A stretch of 64,000 nt of DNA from JAIBJN01 sp963847985 (GTDB lineage Bacteria > Actinomycetota > Thermoleophilia > Gaiellales > Gaiellaceae), in NCBI GenBank assembly GCA_963847985.1, contig CAWKBS010000008.1:496001-560000 (forward strand), written 5' to 3'. Shown in pieces: positions 63,997 through 64,000 of this stretch. Made by a program: the position numbers and the translations under genes. Each line of letters begins with the position of its first letter. The first letter of the stretch is position 1. Under the pieces are notes generated by a model. The model was given only the letters and a program-made list of their open reading frames with translations. It ran no database searches and had not been told where the DNA came from.

Positions 63997-64000
63997 GACC

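Overview
The window is a high-GC chromosomal segment from a heterotrophic, non-phage actinobacterial-type genome. The style points to the Thermoleophilia (Gaiellales/Solirubrobacterales-like): Sec-exported calcium-repeat proteins with DCGPG/DCER cysteine motifs, a tandem DUF4389 protein, many GTG starts and start codons placed 6-8 nt after TANNNT hexamers. The taxonomic call is inference. No tRNA, rRNA, insertion sequence, prophage or CRISPR array was seen.

Layout. 1-2.4 kb: leucine-catabolism genes (methylglutaconyl-CoA hydratase, cut by the window edge, and methylcrotonyl-CoA carboxylase beta subunit). 2.5-4.5 kb: two secreted calcium-repeat paralogues, the first frameshifted. 4.7-10.9 kb: a complete trp operon, trpE-trpG-trpD-trpCF-trpB-trpA on the minus strand, headed by a 21-codon leader peptide with a WWAW run, an intrinsic terminator and a strong promoter. 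10.9-20 kb: tandem DUF4389 protein, M48 metalloprotease, thiolase, 3-hydroxyacyl-CoA dehydrogenase, two lipoproteins, an HD-GYP response regulator, PduO-type cobalamin adenosyltransferase and a TauE/SafE permease. 20-39.1 kb: one giant repeat-built surface protein (about 6,370 codons) on the minus strand, interrupted by about 18 small indels. 39.3-41.5 kb: adenosylcobalamin-dependent acyl-CoA mutase large subunit with isobutyryl-type active-site residues, then a 500-bp gene-free stretch with inverted repeats.

41.5-47.2 kb: a LuxR-type regulator with a degenerate receiver, then a divergent four-gene module: acyl carrier protein plus NAD-synthetase-like enzyme on one strand, AsnB-like amidotransferase plus acyl-AMP ligase on the other. 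It looks like a carrier-protein-based amide-forming pathway of unknown product. 47.3-52.3 kb: three paralogous secreted Cys-rich beta-helix-like proteins and a methyltransferase. 52.5-63.6 kb: a surface-polysaccharide locus with two alkaline-phosphatase-superfamily enzymes, a zinc-ribbon/Wzz-like chain-length protein, a Wzy/WaaL-like ligase or polymerase (frameshifted), GT4 and GT2 glycosyltransferases, a ribbon-helix-helix-like protein with a palindrome at its start, a hexapeptide acyltransferase, a Wzx flippase and a sulfotransferase. A SRPBCC protein reaches the right edge.

How it fits together: the right half reads as a cell-envelope region that builds, exports and probably decorates a polysaccharide, with secreted beta-helix proteins alongside. 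The giant protein and the calcium-repeat proteins are further extracellular products. The acyl-CoA genes are scattered and fit branched-chain and short-chain acyl-CoA catabolism. Nearly all gene-breaking indels are single-base insertions concentrated in repetitive genes, which suggests base-calling or polishing errors more than real decay.
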